Positions 19,334 to 27,620 of a stretch of 27,620 nt of DNA are shown here, one piece after another (position 1 is the first letter of the stretch; the number at the start of each line of letters is the position of its first letter). The position numbers were made by a program, and so were the translations under genes. The notes under the pieces were generated by a model. The model made no database searches. It saw only the letters and a program-made list of their open reading frames with translations, and was not told the origin of the DNA. The stretch lies in NCBI GenBank assembly GCA_937880075.1, contig CALFLM010000057.1, positions 1 to 27,620 on the forward strand, given 5' to 3'. This DNA comes from an uncultured Romboutsia sp. (lineage in GTDB: Bacteria > Bacillota > Clostridia > Peptostreptococcales > Peptostreptococcaceae).

Positions 19334-20179
19334 TTATAATACAGATAATAAAGTAGCTCCTTCTGATGTAAATGTACCCATTATAGGACCGATACTAGCT
19401 ATTAATATTTCTTTAAAGTTTGAATTTTCTTCTATTAAAGATTTTATTTTATCAGCTTTTTCAGGACAATTTGCATGAGCTATTATAATAGTTTTTTCTA
19501 CCTCATTTTCTATATTAGTTTTTAAATAGTCTATAGCTTTTTTTATACTATTTAGGCCACCTCTTGCCTTATCTACAGGCTTAACTAAACCTTCATCTAT
19601 TCTAATTATTACTTTTAAGTTTAGTATATTCATTACTTTTCCTGCTAAAGGATTTACTCTACCACCTTTTATAGCATTCTCTAAAGTATCTAATGCACCA
19701 AAGAATATAATATCTTTTTTATATTTTTCTATTTCAGTCAATATTTCATCCATAGTTTTTCCTTGTTCTATTAGCTCATTGCATTTTAACATCATTAATG
19801 CAACACCTATAGAACCGCTTTGTGTATCAATTACTTCTATTCTTTTTTCAGGATGTTCTTCTAAATACATAGTTTTAGCTAATATCGCATTACTATACGT
19901 CCCTGAAAGCTTAGATGTTAAAGTAAAAACTAATATTTCATCTTCTTCACATTTATAAGCTTCTATAAACCTATCTGGTGATGGACTTGATGTTTTAGGT
20001 AATTCTTTAGATACTTTCATTTTTTCATAAAAAGTTTTATCATCAATTTCTATGCCACCTATATAACTTTCTTCACCGAAGCAAACGTTTATACCCACTA
20101 TACTAGGATTTACCCTTTCAATAACTTCTTTAGGTAAATCACAAGATCCATCTGTTATGATTTTTATATGTCTTGTCAT
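19334..20179 (-). CDS. DegV-family fatty-acid-binding protein (FakB-like)
   Basis: 281 residues from ATG preceded by AGAGGTG. Family motifs are ITDGSCDLP near the N-terminus (10-18), TSSPSPDRF (about 63-71), SKLSGTYSNA (about 88-97) and the GGRVNPLAG region. DegV proteins bind a fatty acid in a two-domain fold. The best-known members (FakB) present it to the kinase FakA for phosphorylation and entry into phospholipid synthesis. FakA is not in the window, so that role is by family only. It lies 47 bases downstream of the mgtC-like gene and 28 bases upstream of pepF. Confidence 0.93.
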   Translation of the reverse strand: MTRHIKIITDGSCDLPKEVIERVNPSIVGINVCFGEESYIGGIEIDDKTFYEKMKVSKELPKTSSPSPDRFIEAYKCEEDEILVFTLTSKLSGTYSNAILAKTMYLEEHPEKRIEVIDTQSGSIGVALMMLKCNELIEQGKTMDEILTEIEKYKKDIIFFGALDTLENAIKGGRVNPLAGKVMNILNLKVIIRIDEGLVKPVDKARGGLNSIKKAIDYLKTNIENEVEKTIIIAHANCPEKADKIKSLIEENSNFKEILIASIGPIMGTFTSEGATLLSVL

Positions 20180-20226
20180 TTATGCACCTCTACTTTAATT
20201 ATGGCTATATCTTATTTTATATTATT

Positions 20227-20886
20227 TTAATGTAAATAATCTACACTTATTATATTTTTTGAATTATTTAATTCATTTACAAGTTCATCTAATATTATTC
20301 TTCTATCATATACTATAAAAAAGCTTAACTTCCAGTATATATCTTCTACATTTTCTATATATATATTTTTAACACTAATTTGAGATTTTTGAAATATATT
20401 ATATAACATAGTTATAATATTTATATTATCTACCTTTACACTAAATATAGTTTGCTTTTTCTTAAAAATTATTTTATCAATTTTTTTTAAAATATAAAGA
20501 GTTATCATTACCGAGAACCATGCACAAATACTTAGTACATAGTATCCATATCCTACTGCTATGCCTATACAAGCTGTAGCCCAAATACCCGCTGCTGTAG
20601 TTAGTCCTCTTATACCATTTGACGTTTTCAAAATTGCTCCAGCTCCTAAAAAACCAATACCTGATAATACCTGAGCTGTTAATCTAGCTGGATCTATACT
20701 AGTTTGTGAACTATATTGAACAAATAGTGATAATGATGTTATAGATGTTATACATGATCCTACTGCTACTAATATATGAGTTCTAAATCCCGCAAATTGA
20801 TGCGATTTTTCCCTTTCTAATCCAGTCAACCCTCCTATAATTACAGCAATTATTAATCTTATTATTATAGCCTCATTACTTATAAT
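20227..20886 (-). CDS. MgtC/SapB-family membrane protein with an apparently non-canonical start
   Basis: The clear family core includes LTGLEREKSHQFAGFRTH, AQVLSGIGFLGAGAI, RGLTTAAGIWATACIG, and a C-terminal ACT-like soluble domain (about residues 150-219). The first ATG/GTG/TTG in frame is a TTG at 20829, but that would cut inside the conserved first helix. Upstream codons continue sensibly (IRLIIAVIIGG) back to a TAG at 20899-20901. AGGAGG at 20895-20900 is correctly placed for ATT at 20884-20886 (spacer 8) or a neighbouring ATT/ATA codon. I therefore place the start at 20886, giving 219 residues. MgtC-type proteins are inner-membrane proteins tied to magnesium limitation and ATP-synthase control in some bacteria; the role here is inferred. 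Confidence 0.85.
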   Translation of the reverse strand: MISNEAIIIRLIIAVIIGGLTGLEREKSHQFAGFRTHILVAVGSCITSITSLSLFVQYSSQTSIDPARLTAQVLSGIGFLGAGAILKTSNGIRGLTTAAGIWATACIGIAVGYGYYVLSICAWFSVMITLYILKKIDKIIFKKKQTIFSVKVDNINIITMLYNIFQKSQISVKNIYIENVEDIYWKLSFFIVYDRRIILDELVNELNNSKNIISVDYLH

Positions 20887-21013
20887 AATAATTACCTCCT
20901 ATCTATTTATTTAAGCCCCTTTAATAAAGAAGTATTTAATATAAAATTTATATGCTTAAATAAATAATATATGACTGGTCCTAATTACTTTATAAATATA
21001 TAACCTTAATCTA

Positions 21014-21061
21014 AAAAATAAAAAGCCCATCTATTGATTATTTTAATCTAATAGACGAGCT
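21014..21061 (-). terminator. Rho-independent terminator of htrA
   Basis: On the minus strand AGCTCGTCTATT (from 21061 down) pairs with AATAGATGGGCT (to 21024) using two G-U pairs. It is followed by TTTTTATTTTTT. It starts 14 bases after the htrA stop. Confidence 0.85.
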
Positions 21062-21074
21062 CTTATTTTATTTA

Positions 21075-22154
21075 TTAGAATTTAACATCTACTGTTACTT
21101 TTTTACCACTTCTATTTACAGTTACTTTAGTACTTTCACCAGATTTATATTTATATAAAACTTTATTAAGGTCTGTCATAGTCGGAGTTTCATCATCTCC
21201 TACCTTAACTATTACATCTCCTGCTTGGATACCTGCTTTTTCAGCTGGATTACCTGATACAACTTCAGCTATATATACACCTTCATCTGCTGCTAAATCA
21301 GTTCCTGTCAACGCTTCAAATTTAGTTACATCTATACCTTTTATACCTAAAGTAACTTTTTCAAAGTTTCCTGATTTTATAACTTGTTCTATTATAGGTT
21401 TTGCTGTATTTATAGGTATTGAGAATCCTATACCTTCAGCTGAAGATACCTTAGCTGAATTTATACCTATTACTTGACCTTTTTCATTTAATAGTGGACC
21501 TCCACTATTTCCTGGATTTATACTTGCATCAGTTTGCATAAGTCCTGTCATAGTTTCTTTTTCTGTTTGAATTGTTCTATCTAACCCACTTATTATACCT
21601 TGTGTAACAGATTTTTGGAATTCAAGACCAAGTGGATTTCCTATTGCTATTGCTATATCTCCTACTCTTACTTTATCGCTATCTCCTAAATCAGCAGCTG
21701 TTAAACCTGTTTTATCAACTTTAACTACCGCTAAATCTAACTTTGCATCATTCCATAAAACTTTACCTTTTGTAGTGCTACCATCATTGAATAATACTTT
21801 AACATCTACAGCTTGACCATCTGATACAACGTGTGAATTTGTAAGTATATAACCTTTCGAATCAACTATAACACCTGTTCCTACACCCTCTGATTGAGTC
21901 GGTATAGCAAATATATTGTTGCTACTTATAGTTGTTGTAGTTATCCCTACAACAGAAGGCATTGCTTTATCACTAACTGCATGGTATATATTTTGACTTT
22001 TACCACTGTCATTTACTACGATTTCCTTTGAACTTGAATTTTGATTACTATCTCCTATATTATTTTTCATAACTACTATTGTAAGTAAGCTAGTAAGTAT
22101 ACTTGTTATTATACATACAAGCACTGCTAAACTAATTCCTCTTTTATTTAACAT
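21075..22154 (-). CDS. htrA: HtrA/DegP-type serine protease with PDZ domain
   Basis: 359 residues from ATG at 22154 with GGAGG about six bases upstream. A longer frame reaches 22184 but has no matching ribosome site. An N-terminal transmembrane segment (about 6-29) anchors the protein, with the protease outside the membrane. The triad is His108 (LTNSHVV), Asp140 (KLDLAVV) and Ser217 (NPGNSGGPL). One PDZ domain occupies about 265-359. HtrA degrades or refolds damaged exported proteins. It has its own terminator and a candidate promoter/operator at 22208-22241, so it is probably monocistronic and stress-controlled. Confidence 0.97.
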   Translation of the reverse strand: MLNKRGISLAVLVCIITSILTSLLTIVVMKNNIGDSNQNSSSKEIVVNDSGKSQNIYHAVSDKAMPSVVGITTTTISSNNIFAIPTQSEGVGTGVIVDSKGYILTNSHVVSDGQAVDVKVLFNDGSTTKGKVLWNDAKLDLAVVKVDKTGLTAADLGDSDKVRVGDIAIAIGNPLGLEFQKSVTQGIISGLDRTIQTEKETMTGLMQTDASINPGNSGGPLLNEKGQVIGINSAKVSSAEGIGFSIPINTAKPIIEQVIKSGNFEKVTLGIKGIDVTKFEALTGTDLAADEGVYIAEVVSGNPAEKAGIQAGDVIVKVGDDETPTMTDLNKVLYKYKSGESTKVTVNRSGKKVTVDVKF

Positions 22155-22207
22155 AAATACCCTCCTAATAAATTTAATTAGCATAAATATTATTAATTAT
22201 TATTTGC

Positions 22208-22241
22208 AATATTTATCGTTTGATAACAATAAATATTATAA
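22208..22241 (-). promoter_or_regulatory. Candidate htrA promoter -10 and adjoining dyad operator
   Basis: On the minus strand a TATAAT (22235-22240) is followed at once by a dyad with core TTATC-N4-GATAA (22213-22226), lying inside a larger AATATTTAT-N12-ATAAATATT repeat (22208-22237). The dyad would overlap the transcription start about 80 bases before htrA. No good -35 is seen and the regulator is unknown. The sequence is very AT-rich, so chance symmetry is possible. Confidence 0.4.
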
Positions 22242-22400
22242 CTGGTTTTTCTTTAACTAATAGATATTTAATTTAAATTCAGTATCTATCTTAAGTACTT
22301 CTTTCTCAATCTATTAGTAAACTCTTTTTCTAGTTTTATTAAATTTCATCTTTCAGATTTATATGTATATTAGTAGTATAATAATAAGTATTACACAATT

Positions 22401-22448
22401 AAAAAATGAAACCACCAACTAGATATATTATCTTATTGATGATTTCAT
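22401..22448 (-). terminator. Rho-independent terminator of pgi
   Basis: On the minus strand ATGAAATCATCAA (22448-22436) pairs over 13 positions, with G-U pairs, with TTGGTGGTTTCAT (22418-22406). It is followed by TTTTT. It starts about 34 bases after the pgi stop. Confidence 0.8.
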
Positions 22449-22481
22449 TATATTACATTATTCTTAACTTAACCTTAACTA

Positions 22482-23828
22482 CTAAAATCTTTTTTCTAAT
22501 TCTTCTTTTTCCTTTTCAAATCCTGGTTTACCTAGTAAAGCAAACATGTTTTTCTTGTATGCTTCAACGCCTGGTTGATCAAATGGATTAACACCTAATA
22601 TATATCCACTTAATGCACAAGCTTTTTCAAAGAAGTATACAAGGTATCCAAAGTTATATTCATCTAATTTTGGAATATTAACTATTAAGTTTGGAACATT
22701 ACCATCTGTATGAGCTAATAAAGTTCCTTGGAATGCCTTCTTATTAACAAAATCTACAGTTTTTCCAGCTAAGTAGTTTAATCCATCTAAATCTACATCA
22801 GCTTCATCTATAGTTATTTCTCTCTTAGCATTTTCTACATTTAAAACTGTTTCAAATAATATTCTCTTACCTTCTTGTATATATTGCCCCATAGAATGTA
22901 AGTCTGTTGAGAAGTCTACAGCTGCTGGGAATATACCTTTATTATCTTTCCCTTCACTTTCGCCATATAACTGCTTCCACCATTCTCCTACGTAATGTAG
23001 CTGAGGTTCATAGTTTACTAATAATTCTATGTCTTTCCCTTTTCTATGTAATGCATTTCTAACTACTGCATATTGATAACTATCATTAGTCTTTAAATCT
23101 GATGATTTAAATTTTTCACAAGCATCAGAAGCACCTTGCATCATTGCATCTATATCTAAACCTGCACAAGCTATAGGTAATAATCCTACTGGTGTTAATA
23201 CAGAGAAACGTCCACCTACATCATCAGGTATTATGAATGTTTCATATCCTTCCTCGTCTGCTAATTTTCTAAGTGCACCTTTTGATGAATCTGTAGTTGC
23301 ATATATTCTTTTGCTTGCTTCTTCTTTTCCATATTTCTTTTCTAAGAAATCTTTAAATATTCTAAACGCGATTGCAGGTTCAGTTGTTGTTCCTGATTTT
23401 GATATAACATTTATAGATACATCTTTATCTTTTATTACATCTAATAAATCCATCATATACGTAGAGCTTATATTCTGACCTACAAAGTATATTTCTGGAG
23501 ATTTTCTATCTTCTTTTAATAAGTTATTTCTAAACGAATGACTTGCCATTTCTATAGCAGCCCTCGCTCCTAAATAAGATCCCCCTATACCGATAACTAA
23601 AAGTACATCTGAATCAGATTTCACTTTTTCTGCGGCTTTCTTTATTCTAACAAACTCTTCTTTGTTATAGTTCTTTGGAAGCTCTACCCATCCTAAAAAG
23701 TCATTTCCTAGTCCTGTCTTTTCATGAATCATTTTATGAGCTTGATCTACATAAGATTGCATACAATCTATTTCATGCTGACTTATAAAACCTATTGCTT
23801 TACTATAATCAAATTTGATACTTCCCAT
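22482..23828 (-). CDS. pgi: Glucose-6-phosphate isomerase
   Basis: 448 residues, the usual length of the Firmicute form. Interconverts glucose 6-phosphate and fructose 6-phosphate in glycolysis and gluconeogenesis. The sugar-phosphate-binding SIS fold is shown by IGIGGSYLGARA (about 80-91) and VISKSGTTTEPA (about 140-151). GGRFSVLTPVGLLP and the C-terminal VNPFDQPGVEAYK signature with the catalytic Lys are intact. ATG start with AGAGG seven bases upstream. Single gene between its terminator and that of the upstream cotransporter. Confidence 0.98.
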   Translation of the reverse strand: MGSIKFDYSKAIGFISQHEIDCMQSYVDQAHKMIHEKTGLGNDFLGWVELPKNYNKEEFVRIKKAAEKVKSDSDVLLVIGIGGSYLGARAAIEMASHSFRNNLLKEDRKSPEIYFVGQNISSTYMMDLLDVIKDKDVSINVISKSGTTTEPAIAFRIFKDFLEKKYGKEEASKRIYATTDSSKGALRKLADEEGYETFIIPDDVGGRFSVLTPVGLLPIACAGLDIDAMMQGASDACEKFKSSDLKTNDSYQYAVVRNALHRKGKDIELLVNYEPQLHYVGEWWKQLYGESEGKDNKGIFPAAVDFSTDLHSMGQYIQEGKRILFETVLNVENAKREITIDEADVDLDGLNYLAGKTVDFVNKKAFQGTLLAHTDGNVPNLIVNIPKLDEYNFGYLVYFFEKACALSGYILGVNPFDQPGVEAYKKNMFALLGKPGFEKEKEELEKRF

Positions 23829-23990
23829 AATTCTACCTCTCTCCTTCTTTAGTATAAGAAAATTATAGCATAAATTTTTATTATAATTAATCTTAAAAAT
23901 AAATTGATTTCTCTAATTAATTTATATTAATTCTCTTAAAATTAAATAACATTATTAACTTTTACCCTAATAATTTATTTAATAAAATAT

Positions 23991-24021
23991 AAAAAGTTGT
24001 CCACAAATGAGACAACTTTTT
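23991..24021 (-). terminator. Rho-independent terminator of the Na/Pi cotransporter gene
   Basis: Arms AAAAAGTTGTC (23991-24001) and GACAACTTTTT (24011-24021) are perfect complements around a nine-base loop, ten bases after the stop codon, with a T-run on the minus strand. Confidence 0.93.
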
Positions 24022-24030
24022 ATTATATGA

Positions 24031-25653
24031 CTATTTATTTGCTATTCTTCCTGTAATAACTTGTTGTGCTATATTAACAGCATGGTCAGATACTCTTTCT
24101 AAGTTAGATATTATATCTAAATATATAACTCCACTTTCTATACTACAAGAGTTATTATTTAATCTATTCATATGGTTTGCTCTACATGATTTCTCCATAA
24201 TATCTACTTGCTCTTCCATCTTTATAACCTTACAAGCTAATTCAACATTTGATGTTCTCATCGCTTCTAATGCATATGTATACGTGGATACAACTTTATT
24301 GTACATATCTTTAAGCTCACTTACCCCTACATCTGAGAAAGATATTTCTGAGTCCACTATATCTTTTGCTAATTCTGCTATATTCTCAGCATGATCTCCT
24401 ACTCTTTCTATATCATTAACTGTATTAAATAAAGCATCTACCGTACCTCTTGAGTCTTCATTTAACGAAGCCTTAGATAATTTAAGTAAGTAATTTAATA
24501 TTAGCTTTTGTAATTCATTTATAAGTTTTTCTCTTTTAAATGATAATTCAATCTTTTCTTTAGATTTATCTACAATTCCATCCATAGCTGCATTTAAGCT
24601 TTCTTTAGATTTTTCACCCATTCTTAGAGTTTCTTTTAATATATTAGCTAATGCTATTGATGGAGTTTCTATCATTCTATCATCTATATACTTAACAACT
24701 TTAGTATCATCATCTTCATCCTTAGTTTCAGGAACTAATTTTAATGCTAATTTAACTATTAACTTGTTAAATGGTAGTAATATTATAACATTTATTACAT
24801 TGAATAATGTATGTGCATTTGCTATTTGTCTAGCTGTATCTGTTGGATCTATAGCAGTAACTATTTCTACTATAGGCTTACTTAACATAAACATAAATAT
24901 AATTGAACCTAAAACGTTAAATGTTAAGTGCATTATAGCTGCTCTTCTTGCATTTCTACTTGCACCTATACTAGAAATTAATGAAGTTACACATGTACCT
25001 ATGTTTTCACCATATAATATTGGTAAAGCTGCTGTAATAGGTATTAATCCTTGAGAAGCAAGGGCTATAAGCATACCCATTGAAGCACTTGAACTTTGTA
25101 CTATAGCTGTTATAGCAAATCCCATTAATACTCCTAATATTGGATGATGTCCAAAACTTAATAACATATCTGTAAATCCTTGATACTCAGATAATGGTTT
25201 AACAGCTTCTTTCATAAAGTCCATACCAGTGAATAATATACCAAATCCTATAAGTATTTCTGCTATATGCTTGTATTTTTGTTTATTAGAGAACATATAT
25301 ATAACTATACCTATTCCTAATGCTACTGGAGCAAGGAAGTCAACATCTAATGATACTAACTGAGCTGTTATAGTTGTTCCTATATTAGCCCCCATTATAA
25401 CACCTATTGCTTGAGTTAAACTCATTATTCCTGCATTAACAAATCCAACTACCATTACTGTAGTGGCGCTACTGCTTTGTATTACCATAGTAACTATCAT
25501 ACCAACTAAAACACCCATTATTACTTTGCTAGTAAGTAGTTCTATTATTCTTTTAAGTTTTGACCCTGCTGACTTTTGAAGTCCATCTCCCATAAGATTC
25601 ATACCATATAAGAATAGACCAAGTCCTCCCATAATTCCTATTGCTATATCCAA
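24031..25653 (-). CDS. Na+/phosphate cotransporter (NptA/YjbB type) with C-terminal PhoU-like domain
   Basis: 540 residues from TTG with AGGAGG eight bases upstream. The membrane half (about 1-310) has two inverted NaPi repeats (PF02690), each with the signature QSSSA (MVIQSSSATTV about 58-68; IVQSSSASMGM about 184-194) and a GANIGT or GENIGT motif. The C-terminal half (about 340-540) is helical and PhoU-like, with E/DRVGDHAENI and ERVSDHAVNI repeats. The family moves phosphate across the membrane coupled to sodium. A Pho-box-like array lies directly upstream. The gene is closed by a strong terminator, so it is probably monocistronic. Confidence 0.95.
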   Translation of the reverse strand: MDIAIGIMGGLGLFLYGMNLMGDGLQKSAGSKLKRIIELLTSKVIMGVLVGMIVTMVIQSSSATTVMVVGFVNAGIMSLTQAIGVIMGANIGTTITAQLVSLDVDFLAPVALGIGIVIYMFSNKQKYKHIAEILIGFGILFTGMDFMKEAVKPLSEYQGFTDMLLSFGHHPILGVLMGFAITAIVQSSSASMGMLIALASQGLIPITAALPILYGENIGTCVTSLISSIGASRNARRAAIMHLTFNVLGSIIFMFMLSKPIVEIVTAIDPTDTARQIANAHTLFNVINVIILLPFNKLIVKLALKLVPETKDEDDDTKVVKYIDDRMIETPSIALANILKETLRMGEKSKESLNAAMDGIVDKSKEKIELSFKREKLINELQKLILNYLLKLSKASLNEDSRGTVDALFNTVNDIERVGDHAENIAELAKDIVDSEISFSDVGVSELKDMYNKVVSTYTYALEAMRTSNVELACKVIKMEEQVDIMEKSCRANHMNRLNNNSCSIESGVIYLDIISNLERVSDHAVNIAQQVITGRIANK

Positions 25654-25701
25654 ATTTCTTATCCTCCTTGATATGCGATGATAAACTTATTAATATTTAT
25701 T

Positions 25702-25753
25702 CCTCTTATATTTTAACAAATTTTATACAAATTTTGTGTTAAGATTATGTTAA
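25702..25753 (-). promoter_or_regulatory. Candidate Pho box (PhoP/PhoB site) and -10 of the Na/Pi cotransporter gene
   Basis: On the minus strand four hexamers recur at exact 11-base steps: TTAACA (25748-25753), TTAACA (25737-25742), TTTGTA (25726-25731), TTTGTT (25715-25720). This matches the known Gram-positive PhoP array of TT(A/C/T)A(C/T)A-type hexamers about 11 bp apart: the first two fit exactly, the last two partly. An AT-rich -10-like TATAAG lies just downstream (around 25702), with no separate -35, as expected for an activated promoter. Confidence 0.65.
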
Positions 25754-25800
25754 ATATTATAAACTTATCAAAATTATATAAATTCATGTTAAATTTACCT

Positions 25801-27396
25801 TTATAAACTAGAATACTTCTCTATAATTTTCTCTGCGCATTTTATTCCATCTACTGCTGCTGTAACAATTCCACCTGCGTATCCAGCACCTTCTCCACAA
25901 GGATATAAATTCTTAGTATTTATAGATTGTAAAGTTTCTTCATCTCTAACAATTCTTATCGGAGCTGATGATCTTGTTTCAACTCCAGTTAATACAGCAT
26001 CATACATTGCAAACCCATTTAATTTATTGTCTAACTTTTGTAATGCTTCCTTCATAGTTGAAGTAACAAATTCTGGTAAGCATTCTCTTAAATCAACAAA
26101 TGTATATCCAGGTTTATATGATGGTTCTACATTTCCTAAAGATGTAGATACTTTATCGTTTAAGAAATCTCCTACTAATTGAACTGGAGCATTATAGTTT
26201 TTGCCGCCTAATTCATAAGCAAGTCTTTCATATTTTTCTTGGAAATAAACTCCTGCAAGAGGGTCTTCATTTCCAAAATCAGAAGGTATTACATTTACTA
26301 AAAATGCACTATTTGCATTTACCTTATCCCTAGCATGCTCACTCATTCCATTTGTTACGACCTCAAATTCATTTGATGCAGATGCTATAACACTTCCTCC
26401 TGGGCACATACAGAAACTGTATGCCGTTCTAAGATTTGAGGTATGCTCTATTAATCTATAATCTGCAGCACCAAGTCTTGGATGATTATAAAATTCTTTG
26501 TATTGAGATTTATTTATTAATTCTTGAGGATGTTCTATTCTAGCACCTATCGCAAATGGTTTTTGAATTATTGTTACCCCTCTATTATAAAGCATTTTGT
26601 AAGTATCTCTAGCACTATGACCTATAGCTAATATAACAACTTCTGACTCTATAGTCTCATTATTATTTACAACTACTCCCTTTATACTTCCATTTTCAGT
26701 TATTATATCTGTAACTAATGTATCGAATCTAACTTCTCCACCAAGTCTAATTATTTCATTTCTTATGTTTTTGACTACATTTTTTAATATATCAGTTCCA
26801 ACATGTGGTTTATAAGAGTATAATATTTCTTCTGGTGAACCAAAATTAACTAACTCATCTAACACCTTTCTACATCTAATATCTTTTATTCTAGTTGTAA
26901 GTTTTCCATCAGAGAAAGTACCTGCACCACCTTCTCCAAATTGTACATTTGAATTATTTTTAAACTTTCTATTATTCCAAAAATCATTTATATCATTAGT
27001 TCTATTATCAACATCTAATCCTCTTTCAAGCATTATTGGATTAAATCCTCTTTGTGCTAATAATAAAGCTGCAAATAAACCTGCTGGACCGCTTCCTATT
27101 ATTACAGGTCTATTTTTTAGTTTTTTGCTTCCCATCTCAACACCTATATAATTACGTTGTTTTATTTCTACAACATCCTTTATAGAGTTTTTTAAAATTT
27201 TATTTTCATTTTTAACTTCTACATCAACTGTATATACAAAATCTATTTTTCCTCTTTTTCTAGCATCTATAGATTCTTTATATATAAAGTATCTTATAAG
27301 TTCATTTTCTTTTATTCTAAGCTTCTTTAATATAAGATTTTTTAATAAAGAAACATCTTCATCTATACCTAATTTTAAGTTTGATACTCTTAACAT
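25801..27396 (-). CDS. FAD-dependent dehydrogenase-like protein (COG2509 family)
   Basis: 531 residues from ATG with GGAG seven bases upstream. An N-terminal ~90-residue domain precedes the FAD-binding motif GSGPAGLFAA (101-110). The family-specific GEGGAGTFSDGKLTTR lies near 155-170. The second FAD motif is YPCGEGAGYAGGIVTAAVDG near 497-516. Proteins of this type are widespread in Clostridia and annotated as uncharacterised FAD-dependent dehydrogenases; the substrate is not known and no partner gene nearby hints at it. No clear terminator separates it from the phosphate gene downstream, but the Pho-box region lies between them. Confidence 0.93.
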   Translation of the reverse strand: MLRVSNLKLGIDEDVSLLKNLILKKLRIKENELIRYFIYKESIDARKRGKIDFVYTVDVEVKNENKILKNSIKDVVEIKQRNYIGVEMGSKKLKNRPVIIGSGPAGLFAALLLAQRGFNPIMLERGLDVDNRTNDINDFWNNRKFKNNSNVQFGEGGAGTFSDGKLTTRIKDIRCRKVLDELVNFGSPEEILYSYKPHVGTDILKNVVKNIRNEIIRLGGEVRFDTLVTDIITENGSIKGVVVNNNETIESEVVILAIGHSARDTYKMLYNRGVTIIQKPFAIGARIEHPQELINKSQYKEFYNHPRLGAADYRLIEHTSNLRTAYSFCMCPGGSVIASASNEFEVVTNGMSEHARDKVNANSAFLVNVIPSDFGNEDPLAGVYFQEKYERLAYELGGKNYNAPVQLVGDFLNDKVSTSLGNVEPSYKPGYTFVDLRECLPEFVTSTMKEALQKLDNKLNGFAMYDAVLTGVETRSSAPIRIVRDEETLQSINTKNLYPCGEGAGYAGGIVTAAVDGIKCAEKIIEKYSSL

Positions 27397-27437
27397 TTTT
27401 TTCTCCTTTGTATAAATAATTTTTATTTTTTAAGCAA

Positions 27438-27466
27438 GATAAAAGCTAGGATATAAACCTAGCTTT
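27438..27466 (-). terminator. Small hairpin upstream of the COG2509 gene
   Basis: AAAGCTAGG (27442-27450) and CCTAGCTTT (27458-27466) form a perfect 9-bp stem with a seven-base loop. The minus-strand tail is TTTTATCTT, the plus-strand tail weaker. It may end transcription entering from the right or act in the leader of the COG2509 gene. Confidence 0.5.
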
Positions 27467-27538
27467 CTATAACATTAGCTCTATATTATATTTTTAACTA
27501 ATTAAAATCTTGTATATAAGTACTATAAAATTACAAAT

Positions 27539-27620
27539 AATATATATATGTTCTAATAATAATTCTCTGCATTATAAAATAATTTTATTGTTTATTGTAT
27601 TTTTGAACAATACAAAATAA
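27539..27620 (+). repeat. Right copy of ~80-bp inverted repeat; predicted upstream region of a plus-strand surface gene outside the window
   Basis: Reverse complement of the segment at 8491-8572. It includes the same dyad (TATTGT-N8-ACAATA, read inverted) and continues to the last base of the window. In the left copy the giant gene starts about 80 bases beyond this point, so a start near 27700 on the plus strand is predicted. Confidence 0.75.

Noticed and set aside
1..27620. CRISPR arrays, tRNA or rRNA genes, prophage genes
   Set aside because: No regularly spaced direct repeats, cloverleaf sequences, rRNA segments or phage structural genes were seen on either strand.

Overview
This window is low-GC, AT-rich DNA from a Firmicute of the class Clostridia. 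The gene content (GTG/TTG starts with strong GGAGG sites, T-box-controlled valS, NADP-type gdhA, pepF, degV, a Na/Pi cotransporter fused to PhoU, a COG2509 flavoprotein) fits the Peptostreptococcaceae (Clostridioides, Romboutsia, Paraclostridium and relatives). That placement is inferred from gene style, not from a marker phylogeny. Every intact gene lies on the minus strand; the only plus-strand coding trace is a dead transposase fragment.

Right to left, in the direction of transcription: a COG2509 FAD protein (27396-25801); a Na/Pi cotransporter (25653-24031) behind a four-hexamer Pho-box-like array; pgi (23828-22482); htrA (22154-21075); a probable operon mgtC-like, degV, pepF (20886-17521); gdhA (17220-15832), ending at a 105-nt palindrome that also serves as terminator; an aromatic-acid-exporter-like membrane protein (15522-14650); a decayed [FeFe]-hydrogenase-like pseudogene (about 14590-13935); a polysaccharide deacetylase (13899-13093); a T-box leader and valS (13003-9993); and a short YitT-family membrane protein (9823-9194). 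Most units are closed by clear hairpin-plus-U-run terminators, so much of this stretch is a series of short housekeeping transcription units.

The left third (8410 to 1) is one giant secreted surface protein gene that runs off the window after more than 2,800 codons. It has a signal peptide, two transglutaminase-like domains with intact Cys-His-Asp triads, four copies of a roughly 65-residue module each followed by Gly-rich beta-repeat sequence, and three InlB/Flg_new-type repeats. A single in-frame TAA at 7244-7246 splits it after 388 codons; the remaining 2,414 codons in the window have no other stop.

The roughly 80-bp segment upstream of this gene (8491-8572) recurs in inverted orientation at the right edge (27539-27620). 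This predicts a related surface-protein gene reading rightward just outside the window. Between the giant gene and yitT lies a 195-bp remnant of an IS30-family element. Other items worth attention are an mgtC-like gene without a canonical start codon, the Pho-box array, and the hydrogenase pseudogene.
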